Shown here one piece after another: positions 11,419-21,002 of a DNA stretch of 64,000 nucleotides. Numbering within the stretch: position 1 is the stretch's first letter; the number at the start of each line of letters is the position of its first letter. The DNA lies in assembly GCF_000143535.2 (NCBI RefSeq), contig NC_037323.1, positions 1 through 64,000 of the forward strand, in the 5' to 3' direction. The notes below the pieces were generated by a model. It was not told the DNA's origin, made no database searches, and worked only from the letters and a program-made list of their open reading frames with translations. A program made the translations under genes and the position numbers. This stretch comes from Botrytis cinerea B05.10. Taxonomy: Eukaryota; Ascomycota; Leotiomycetes; Helotiales; Sclerotiniaceae.

Positions 11419-12046
11419 TGTGATTGTAATAAGTTCAATGAGTTTTCTTTTCAGATTGGAAATTAGAAACTAAACTAAATAAAAGAAAAGCGAAAAGCAA
11501 AAGGAAATAAATAATTATATTGTGATAACTTTAATCAATTTTGAAAGCGTGCAATTTATTTTTCGAGCCCGGATCGTGAAATAAGATTATTCAAATTTTC
11601 AAAATTTGAAAGGCAGAGGGCATTTCGCAGGCCAGGAACGAGAAATACATAATTTTGAGAATTTTCAAAATGTGACAATTATTAATGTGGTAGAGGCATT
11701 TCACAGGTCGGAGACGTGAAATACATAATTTTTAGAATTTTCAAAATGTGACAATCATTAATGTGGTAGAGGCATTTCACAGGCCGGAGACGTGAAATAC
11801 ATAATTTTGAGATTTTCGATTTTTTCAATAGTGAACGCATTTCGCAGGCCGGAGACGAGAAATATAGAATTGTGAGATTTTGAAGGTTTTGAAGGGCGCA
11901 ATTATTTCGCAAGCCCGAGCTGTGAAATTTTTTTTTTGATGGGGTCAATAAATGTCAATGCGCTCGATCCATTCCATATTCGGTAATTTAAGCGAGAAAA
12001 GGGTGTTAAGGCTTTTTAATCCTAACCCTGATTCCGCTATAATAAT
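11103..12046. repeat. Tandem partial duplicate of the element end (unit 2)
   Basis: Positions 11,103 onward match 9,353 onward: the 5' half of the gene, its upstream region, the palindrome at 11,561, a short array of four hairpin units (about 11,620-11,860), and the terminal module to 12,046. It is a left-truncated copy joined head-to-tail to the first terminus. Confidence 0.85.
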
Positions 12047-13943
12047 ACCAGATAAAACATTAATACCAGATATATAGGAGTTAGAAAGAATATTAGCAAA
12101 ATAAAAAAATCATTATTAAATTAGAATTCTTTTTAGAATTATAAAAATATAATTATATATATATAAAAGATTCTAAAACTCTTGAATTTGAGTTAATACC
12201 AGATAAAACGTTAATATCAGGTGTATAGGAGTTAGGATTAGTCGTTTACTTGATTTGAGATATTACTATGATTTTTATATTTCTTATCAAATAAATAAAA
12301 TGTTTTAATACTTTTTGACCGCAAGGATATTTAATATATATTTATTTCAAAGCTATTTCTAGAATAAGCTTAATATTATATTCTAAGATTCTAATTATCT
12401 TATTAAATATTAAATTTCTAATTTTAGTTCTATTATTACTATTCAAATATCCTTTTGATTACTTTAGTATTATAATATTATAATCTTAAATAAAAAGAAA
12501 AGATAAATCAATATGAACCCTACTTACAATAATAAATTCCCATTAGAATTTATCAATATAGAATTATATAATAAATAAACTAATTATATCAAGTATTGAG
12601 TATACGCCTATTAAAATATCCCTTCCGAGAAGATCAGGGTCAATGATGGCTAAGATTGCATCGAGATCGATTGCATCTGAGCATTGCTTGTCAGACCCTT
12701 CCCGGATATATCCCACCAACCATCCCTTTGCTCTTCGTTCTGCACAATCATCTTTGAATTTCTTGTTCCACACCCTGTCATATGTCTCGGAGATATCCCG
12801 CTGAACAAAAGTACCGATTATAGGGTCGGAGCTTTTTCCTGTGAGTGCATACTCTAGGCGACGACATTCCTTGCTGGCCCATTTGTGAGGTCTTTTCGCG
12901 TTGGATCGCATACAAGGACACGTCAATTTAGGTTTGACGTCGGTAGAAATACCAATCGGTTTCTTATTGTTACCTTGAACTACTTTATATTGCCCTACAC
13001 CACCCCCTCCTTTTCCCTTACTTTTCTGAGATTGGAAAAAGATAGTTGCTTAAGTACTAAAAACATCTCATAATTCTGTAAGGGTTTTTGAATACTTTTA
13101 TCAAACTGAGTAATGGTTATATCTCATGACTCAATATTTACTACTAAGTTTTTAAAGTAAATTTATTTTAATTTAATAACATTTTCTATTCTAATAAAAA
13201 AGTCATTAATTTTTAAGTATTTTCATAATAACATAACTCTTTTTTAAATTAAATTTAAATAAACCATAAATTAATAAATAGAAAGAAAACAAATGTTTTA
13301 AAACTCTATAATATAAATTGCAAATTAATTTTATATATTGCTTGAGTGCTTATAGGTTCTTCGATAGTGTTTTATAGTTAGTTTATTTAGTAAATAATAC
13401 TTTTCTAATAGAGATCTGAAATTTTAATAAATAGCAATAGCAAATTATATCATTTAAAAATATATTTATTATATATAGAATATAGTTATTAGCAATAATC
13501 TACTTTACTACTAACTTATAAAAGTATAAAGTGTTTCGAATACTTTTAAAATACTAGATCTACTATCTATACATGATCAAATAATCACTTTCTAATACTC
13601 ACTTCTATCTTATACAGACTCATCTAATATATATCAAAAAGAAACTAATAATCTTATAAACATAAAAATTCTATAAATATAAAATATTAGAATTACAATT
13701 GTTATAATTAAATTCAAAATAAAATTATTCTTATTAAAATTCAAAAGAATAAGAATTTCAAATTAGAACACCCTTGTATTCAAAATACAATATTAAAAAC
13801 GATTTATATTATTATTAATTTATAAAAGTATAAAGTATTTCAAATGCTTTCGAAATAATAAGTCTACTATATATACTTAATCAAATGATTACTTTCTGAG
13901 AATAATAAATCAATATAAAAAATAAAAGAAATCCTTATAAATA
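12047..13943. other. AT-rich, RIP-type decayed DNA
   Basis: Very AT-rich sequence with no intact ORF except the GC-richer island at 12,564-13,045. A roughly 40 bp direct repeat (TAATACCAGATAAAAC...GGAGTTAG) occurs near 12,050 and 12,194. No other structure is recognised. Confidence 0.6.
12564..13045 (-). pseudogene. Gag-like zinc-binding fragment (possibly Ty1/copia) in an AT island
   Basis: An open minus-strand frame of about 160 codons with normal base composition sits inside AT-rich DNA. It has a Gly/Lys-rich start followed by C-P-C, a His and a further Cys (CPCMRSN...RPHKW...ECRRLEYALTGK), which resembles the zinc-binding stretch of fungal copia Gag proteins as I remember them. There is no start codon at the open end and the frame runs into AT-rich sequence at its 3' end, so it is a fragment. 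It could instead be one exon of a dead cellular gene. Confidence 0.3.
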
Positions 13944-15351
13944 CTAGTCGTCGGGGAAAAAAAAATTTCAGACTGTGGATTCATAGAAGCTTTTTTTTTA
14001 TTTTTATTTTTTTTTAAGATATATAGAATTTTATTTTTATTTTCTTAATCTTTATGAGGGCCAGTCCCTCAAGCCCCCGATCCTCGCTACGCTCGAGATT
14101 TAATTATAAATAATGATAAGAATTAGTATTCTTTAAACTTTAGATTTTAGTACTAATTAATTTAATTATAAATATAAAGAAATTGTTTTTACTTAATAAA
14201 ATAAAGCAATTATTCTAGATAACATTGTTTATCAGTGGCTTGATTATATCAATAGATTGGTTATTTCAAAATATATTAAAATTAATCTTTTTTTAATATT
14301 TACATTTAAATAATCAATCGTTATTTTCTAAAATAAATAGAATATTAAATAATGATAAAATATTCAAGATTCAAAAATTCTAATTTTATTTAAATAGTTC
14401 TATTATATTCTAAGAGAAATCGAAATTGTTACAATTTTCGTTACAAAAAAAACTATTCCTTTAATAACTATTATAATAATTCGAGTTTCTAATAAACAAT
14501 TAGATTTTTATAATAACTATATAATTAAATTTCTTACTCTCAGCTTTTATAAAATTATATTATTAAATGAAGAAAGTGTATGATTACGTATAGACGAAAC
14601 TTGTATATAAAAATAATAGCCGATTTATTAATATAATTGAGTCACTAATAGATCATCTTAAATATAAACTTGACGCTTAAATAATAGTGAAATATATAAT
14701 TAAAAAGAGAATAAAGTAATTCGTGTATTTTTTAATTATATATTATTAATAAAGAGTTTATTGAATAAAATTTATATAATATTGTATTAATCTTTTCAAT
14801 TTGATTATTAATTTTAGAATGATAGACAATTAAAAGTTAAATAATGATATTCAAATTCTCATAAATATATTCTTAGAATTTAATAGTAAATTCTATTTTC
14901 TGATTGAATATAATTATTAAAAATAAGTTATAAAGTTCCTAGGTACTCTTATAGAATTTTGAATATTATAATAAAACAAAAGATATTTTAGTTCAATTAA
15001 TCAATTATTATAATAATATTAAAATTTTAATATTTTTAGATAAGTAAGTAATAAAGTCTATTAACATGTTTTATTAAACTTTTTATTAATTTATAGAAGC
15101 AAATCAAGTTCTTTATATTAATAATAAGAATATAAACTTGAGCGTAGCGAGGGTCGGGGGCTTAGGGGCTGGCCCCTAAGAATATTATACTAAATTACAA
15201 TTAGATTTTATATTATAATAGTAATAGTTGTTGGGGCAAAAGGATTTGAAGTTTATGAATTTATAGGACTTCAAAATTATCATAGTAGTTAAAAAGAAGA
15301 AAGAAGCTCTTATGGATTTGTAGCTTGAAATTTTTTTTCCTCGATGGCTCG
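13944..15351. mobile_element. Decayed element with long inverted ends (about 1.4 kb)
   Basis: The left arm (13,944-14,097) starts CTAGTCGTCGGGG, then a poly-A/T stretch, and ends in a GC-rich block GAGGGCCAGTCC...CGCTACGCTCGAG. The inverted counterpart occupies 15,136-15,351, with the GC-rich block at 15,136-15,178 and the outer end at 15,305-15,351. The inside is almost pure A+T with no ORF. The left-arm module recurs at 41,878-42,036. Class not determined. Confidence 0.65.
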
Positions 15352-16018
15352 TATGAAAGCTCTATAAGAACTGAGGTAAGACGAATCCATGAGTTGAATA
15401 ATAGTTTAAATTTTAATTATATTATCAAAACTGCTCTTTTCAGTGTGAAATTGTACTTTCTTCTTTAGTGTCGCATGAGTCTGTGCACCCGCTACTGCTC
15501 TTCTACAGTTGATTAATAATAAAGTAGGCATTATCACAGTTTTAGCTTTCTATTACTATATAATCGGAACGGACATTAGATATAACATCCGATTTGTTTA
15601 TGATGGGCAGTAGTTTCTTAGCAAAGTGCATTGCTCGGAGGGCTCGGTCTTTATTATCGAGCGAAATCTGACTTCCACTTAGCGTACCGGACACTTGTGA
15701 TTATTGAGAATCCAGCACCAGCCTTGCTACTTTGAGACTAATGTCGGAGTTGCCCTCGCTTCGAAAACAGAGTGACAGCTTAGAACACCACCTGCTTTGA
15801 TATGCAAACTAATTGAAATTGTGGAAATGCATGACATTACGGATGATTAATTATATACCAGGGGTACTTTTCTTTTGCTTATATAGCCGTACTTTTCGCA
15901 CCCGCTTTGTCGGTTCTATTACTTGCACTGGCATCGAATTCGAAGTACTTCAACTTCATCACTGGCCTCATCCCAACTCCACATAGAGTCAAAGTTTATC
16001 ACTTATCGCCAATACGCT
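15352..16018. other. Upstream region of the dehydrogenase gene
   Basis: Base composition returns to normal from about 15,430. No ORF; presumed promoter and 5' leader of the gene at 16,019. Confidence 0.45.
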
Positions 16019-16872
16019 ATGGAATCGAAAAGAATAATTCTTGTTACCGGTCAGTGAGATCTATATGCCTGTAGGAGTATAATAAATCTACCTGACGAAA
16101 GACCAGAATAATATCTTGAGTCTGGATATGCGCTGACCCTAAAGTAGGAGCAAACGCGGGCATTGGTTTTGACACCACCTACGCCCTCTCCAACGCAAGT
16201 CCTAACAACCACATCATCCTCGCCGCCCGTAGCGCTGAGAAAGGTAGCAAAGCCCTCGCCGAGATTGAAGCTCGGAAACCGGCGGGGACGATCAGCCTGA
16301 TCGAGCTCGACATCACAAAGGACGAATCTATCGCGGCTGCTGTGGCAAAGATCACCACCGATTTCGGTGTGCTCGATGTACTCGTCAACAACGCTGGGGT
16401 TACCCCTCAAGATGATATCGATCGCCGTGCCGCTTATATCACGACTCTTAACACCAATTCTATCAGTCCCCTTCTCTTGACTGAAGCTATGGTACCGCTT
16501 CTTCAGAAATCAAAGGACCCTCGGATTATTAACGTTAGCTCATGTTTGGGCTCCATTTTTGAGAGGCTAAACCCAGATTTTCAGTATTATGGAGCGACGC
16601 AAGAGGTATATCGCATGTCTAAGGCGGCTCTGAACATGGCGACTGCGTGCATGTCTGTGAATTACAAGAGCTGGGGGGCGAAGGTTTGGGCTTTCTGTCC
16701 GGGGTATGTTGTCACAAACTTGGCCGGCGAGAAGCAAAGACAGAACATGATAGACCAGGGAGCGGAAAGCTCAGAGACTAGTGCTGCTGGGATTGTCGAA
16801 ATTGTCGAGGGCAGGAGGGACGGCCAGCCTGATATATTTTTAGCAAGATATAACGAAACCTGGAATTGGTAA
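16019..16872 (+). CDS. Short-chain dehydrogenase/reductase (SDR), 251 aa
   Basis: Exon 1 is 16,019-16,049 and exon 2 is 16,148-16,872. The 98 nt intron (GTCAGT ... AAAGTAG) interrupts the nucleotide-binding motif, which reads TGANAGIG once spliced. Other SDR landmarks are LAARS near residue 40, a D-I-T segment, NNAG, the N-V-S-S serine and the catalytic YRMSK (Y-x3-K). CPGYV follows the active site, as is usual. The length fits a classical SDR acting as an NAD(P)-dependent oxidoreductase, probably cytosolic; the substrate cannot be told. It stands alone between AT-rich islands and is intact, with normal codon use. Confidence 0.92.
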
Positions 16873-18432
16873 GAATATCTAGTAGATATGCTTTATCCTA
16901 ACTTCTATATACCCCTTCCTTATGCACAGAGCGCTTTACGCTGTCGGACGTTCTTTGTGTGGAAAATAACTTTAAAACCCTGTATGCGTTTTGCTTTCCA
17001 GTATGAAATATACAATATGAAATGTGTTTTCCTTTCGATTACTATTCGACTTTATATAATCCTACCCCTTATACAAAAGGCGTCTTGACCATCAATACAC
17101 ATTATAAAAGAGTAGAAGATGGTAATGGTCACACAAGAAAAGCCTTTGAATAGACCTGTTGATATCACTATGAGGATGGTAAAGTCAACATAGTACTATA
17201 GTTCATATTATTATAATATTGCTTAGGGTTACCCTCCGGGTGTGAAACAACGATATGGGTTATAAAAAATTTCCAAAAAAAATATTAATTCAATTAGCTT
17301 ATTAAAAGAAATTATAAAAAATTAATACGTCGAATAATCAATTTATACCCTTAAATCCAATTGTAAAATTTTTATTGAAAATAATATTATATAAAACATT
17401 ATTATTAATTAATATTAAATTGCATCAATAGAACAACCCTAAATTATAATCTAATAATATAATCTGTTATATTATACTATATATAAAACAACCCTACTTA
17501 TATTATTGTATTGATTAATTACTCAAGTATTAATATAATAATTTTATATTATCTTATTTAAATATTGAAGTAATTCTATTATAATATATATATATATAAT
17601 CCTTATTTTGAAAATTCATATTATTCAAATTCAAAATCATTATAAAAATCCTGAAATAAATCTTTTTTTATTTTTATTATTATTACTTTTAATATTTTTG
17701 TTATTATTCTTTTTTTTTCAATTATAATTTTAAGAAATTTAATTAGGTGATTCAATTATCCAATTATTCTATTTCTTTTTATTTAATCATTATTCTTTTT
17801 TATCTTTAAAAATTATTAAAACTGTTCTTTAATCTTTTAAATCTTTTAAAATTTAATCTATTTCAATTTAAAATAAAAACTTCAATACTAAAAATATTTT
17901 AATTTTAATTTTTGATAAATATAATTCAATCGAATCTCTATTAATTTTTTATTAAAAATTTAAAAAACTTTAAATCAAAATTAAAAAAGATAATAACTAA
18001 TTAAATTATTTTAATACTTTTTTGTAGATTATTATTCTCATATTTTTTATAAGTTATTATAACTTTTTTTCAATTTTATTAGAATTAAAATTATTTCAAT
18101 TCAATATAAAAACTTTAATTTTAGAAATCATTTAATTCTGATTTCAAATAAACATAATTCAATTGATTTTTTACTGATTTCTTTTTTCAAATCTTTAAAA
18201 AGCTTTAAATTGAAGTTAAAAAGATTTTCGCTAGGTCACCACCCCCTTGTCGAAATTGATTAGCACCGGTGGTGATCATTAAAAAAATCCTAGGAATAAT
18301 AGTTAGTAAAGTATATATTGTATATATTATATCTATTTCTAAAGGGAAAACTTAGAAAAAGAATCTTTATAATAATGTATATATATCAAATATATACTAT
18401 ATACATGCTTATATATGTGATTTCTAATAATA

Positions 18433-18685
18433 TGAAATATATAATTTTAAGATTTTCGATTTTTTTAATAATAGAAGTATTTCGTAGGCTGGAAATGTGA
18501 AATATACAATTTTTAGATTTTAAAGATTTTGAAGAATATAATTATTTGGTAAGTTTGAATTATAGAATATTTATTTTTGATAAGGTTAAAAAATATGAAT
18601 ACATTCGATTCATTTCATATTCAATATTTTAAGTGAAAAAAGAGTATTAAGGCTTTTTAATTCGAATCTTGATTCCACTATAAAA
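18433..18685. repeat. RIP-decayed third copy of the left-block terminus
   Basis: Aligns without large gaps to about 10,855-11,102: hairpin unit remnant, AAGATTTTGAAG, then the path to AGTATTAAGGCTTTTTAAT and GATTCCACTATAA. Differences are overwhelmingly C-to-T and G-to-A (for example GGGGTCAATAAATGTCAATGC has become AAGGTTAAAAAATATGAATAC). Confidence 0.85.
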
Positions 18686-18689
18686 TTTT

Positions 18690-19360
18690 CATAAAAAAAA
18701 ACTTTTTTAATAAAATAATTTTTTCTTAATAAAATATTTTTTTTTATAAAAATAATTTTTTCCTATAAAATATTTTTTCTAATAAAATGTTTTTCTATAA
18801 AAATAATTTTTTCTAATAAAAATAATTTTTTCCTATGAAATATTTTTTCTAATAAAATATTTTTATCTTACAAAAATGATTTTTTCTTATTAAAATAGTT
18901 CTTCAAATAAAAATATTTTTTTCTTATTAAAATAATTTTTTCTTAATCAAATATTCTTTTTTTATAAAAATAATTTTTTTCTATAAAATATTTTTTTTAA
19001 TAAAATATTTTTATCTTACAAAAATAATTTTTTTCTATTAAAATAGTTTTTCAAATAAAAATATTTTTTTCTTTCAAAATAATTTTCTTTTATAAAATAT
19101 TTTTTAAATAAAATAAATTTTCAAACAAAATAATTTTTTCCTATAAAATATTTTTTCTAATAAAATGTTTTTATCTTATAAAAATAATTTTTTCCTATAA
19201 AATATTTTTTCTAATAAAATGTTTTTATCTTACAAAAATAATTTTTCAAATAAAAACATTTTTTTCTTTCAAAATAATTTTCTTTTATAAAGTATTTTTT
19301 AAATAAAATAAATTTTCAAACAAAATAATTTTTTCTTATAAAAATAATTGTTTCTTATCA
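18690..19360. repeat. Degenerate A/T minisatellite
   Basis: Repeated blocks of the type AAAATAATTTTTTCCTATAAAATATTTTTTCTAAT. Related arrays lie at 27,545-27,950 and, shorter, at 35,240-35,345. The unique-looking sequence after it (19,372-19,450) reappears in decayed form at 27,190-27,280. Confidence 0.75.
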
Positions 19361-19768
19361 TTTAAAGAGTAGATCGGATTCGAATCATTAAATAAAGTAC
19401 TATAAAAAGTCTATACAAAATGAATGATATAAATTGGGATAATCTAAAATAAGATATAATTCTTCTCTTTTTTATAAAGAATAAAAGAATTATATAGTTC
19501 GTTTAAGTATATAATTATATATTCCGATACAAGTAGAATTTATATTTTTAATGAAAATTTGAAATATTTAATATAGATAATTATATATTAGCTATATTCC
19601 TTAAAATCTAAAATCAATTAAAGATACTCGTCCTTTTTTTTATCTTTTTATTTTCTTTATTCTCCAATTAAGCTAAAAAGAGAAGGGGAAAGAATGAATC
19701 GAATTGAAGTTATATATAAGTAGAGAAAAGCTTTATTTACTAATAGAGTAATTAAAAAGAGGGCATTA

Positions 19769-20326
19769 TGTTACGGGAGCTGCCTCTAGGGTCACGTGGA
19801 AGTGTCTAGAGATCTCTCGAGGTGGTTTAGACTAGACTTCAAGTAGGAATTCAATAAGGTTGTAACTGGTTGCAATTCTCGTAACTATAGTAATGAAACT
19901 AATGATTGTTCTTGAGCACGAAGCTCTACATTGTAATGAAACCCATTCCCTTATATAGACCTTCGTTCTCGTCTGGATAGCTTGGGTAGACTGTCTATCC
20001 TGTCTATCCACGGATAGCCTGGATAGCCTGCCTATCCTGTCTATCCATCACGTGACACTTGCCCCGTGACCTACATGATACTACTGCTTATCTAACCTGT
20101 GCTTACTAGATAACCTATAACCGCTATCCCTCCTGTGCCTACTGTAGGGTAGGTGCCAACAAAAGATAGGTACCTATCTTTTAATCATTGCTTATTGATT
20201 CGGTTACTGCTATCTTTAGTTACCCTTTAATTCAACTGTCCCTACAGTGCTGTTTTCGTAGGTTCCAACACCAAGGCCTTAGGTTTATCTTATAATCCAT
20301 GTTGCGGTGCGGGTACCTCCGTAACA
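19769..20326 (-). repeat. 3' LTR of the gypsy element
   Basis: 558 bp; TGTTACGG...CCGTAACA; same length as, and apparently identical to, the 5' LTR. It is the 3' LTR because the coding strand is minus. Confidence 0.95.
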
Positions 20327-20341
20327 CTATCCCCTTCCTAG
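20327..20341 (-). promoter_or_regulatory. Polypurine tract
   Basis: On the minus strand AGGAAGGGGATAG directly precedes the 3' LTR, as expected for plus-strand DNA priming. Confidence 0.7.
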
Positions 20342-20362
20342 ACTAGCGCTTGCCCCAAGCGT

Positions 20363-20370
20363 CTATATAG
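20363..20370 (+). promoter_or_regulatory. TATA-like box of the antisense gene
   Basis: CTATATAG, 57 bp upstream of the ATG at 20,427, followed by a pyrimidine-rich leader (CTGCTTCTTTCTTTC). It lies in the segment between LTR and ORF, outside the LTR. Confidence 0.5.
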
Positions 20371-20426
20371 CGGGGTTCCCCCATATCGATTTCTCACTGA
20401 TTGACTAACTGCTTCTTTCTTTCAAT

Positions 20427-21002
20427 ATGCCAGTTGAGCGTACCAAAAAACGAACAGAACAAATATCCCTTGGTCAGCGGATTGAGAGGTTAGGAATCGA
20501 AATGGTTGCATGCTCTCGTTGTGAAAAATCCAACAAACGTTGTGTTGGAATGAAAATTGGTCCTAATGTTGGCCGCTGTGCTGAGTGCTGTAGGCAGGGC
20601 AAAACCTGCGATGTGAGAGAGCGAAATCAAATGCCTTCCGTATCCGACTGGGAGTCCATTGATCGTCAGCGCCAGCGCCTTCGCGACGAAGAGGAAGAGG
20701 CCATGGCTAAAATTCTTCGTTTGCGCAAACAACAACGATTTCTGGATGAACGGGAAAAGAAAATGATAGCTGCTGGTCTCAGTTCTATGGATGAGCTCGA
20801 TGCTCTGGAAGAAAAGGAAAAGCTGGAAAAAGAGCGTGTGGACAAAGAAACCGCAGATGTCGCTGCGCCCGTTCCTAGTGGTTCCCCCTCCTTCGACTTC
20901 TTCGGTTCTTCGTTACCTCCGTTGTCTGATGCCGAGCTTGAGGCTTTGCTGGCAGATGTGGGTACTTCAGGTGGAATGCCTGTAGTTTCTCAGGGCAGCT
21001 GA
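20427..21002 (+). CDS. Antisense Zn2Cys6 / coiled-coil protein carried by the retrotransposon (191 aa)
   Basis: This ORF runs opposite to gag-pol and overlaps its last 128 bp (20,875-21,002). Cys29, 32, 39, 51, 54 and 61 give C-x2-C-x6-C-x11-C-x2-C-x6-C, exactly the fungal Zn2Cys6 (GAL4-type) binuclear cluster, preceded by a basic N-terminus. Residues about 75-150 form a charged coiled-coil-like region, as in dimerising Zn2Cys6 factors, and an acidic, Ser/Leu-rich tail follows (SDAELEALLADVG) that could activate transcription. The ATG has a TATA-like box and a CT-rich leader. A DNA-binding regulator is inferred from the motif. I recall reports of extra antisense ORFs in Boty-like elements but cannot confirm identity. 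Confidence 0.8.
   Translation: MPVERTKKRTEQISLGQRIERLGIEMVACSRCEKSNKRCVGMKIGPNVGRCAECCRQGKTCDVRERNQMPSVSDWESIDRQRQRLRDEEEEAMAKILRLRKQQRFLDEREKKMIAAGLSSMDELDALEEKEKLEKERVDKETADVAAPVPSGSPSFDFFGSSLPPLSDAELEALLADVGTSGGMPVVSQGS

Larger units (their letters stand above)
16890..19763. other. AT-rich, RIP-type decayed DNA
   Basis: About 2.9 kb, mostly A+T, without an intact ORF. It contains the decayed terminal module at 18,433-18,685 and an A/T array at 18,690-19,360. Confidence 0.65.

Noticed and set aside
1..12046. Helitron
   Set aside because: No RepHel protein is visible and the terminus does not end in CTRR; only the nearby hairpin and truncated copies fit.
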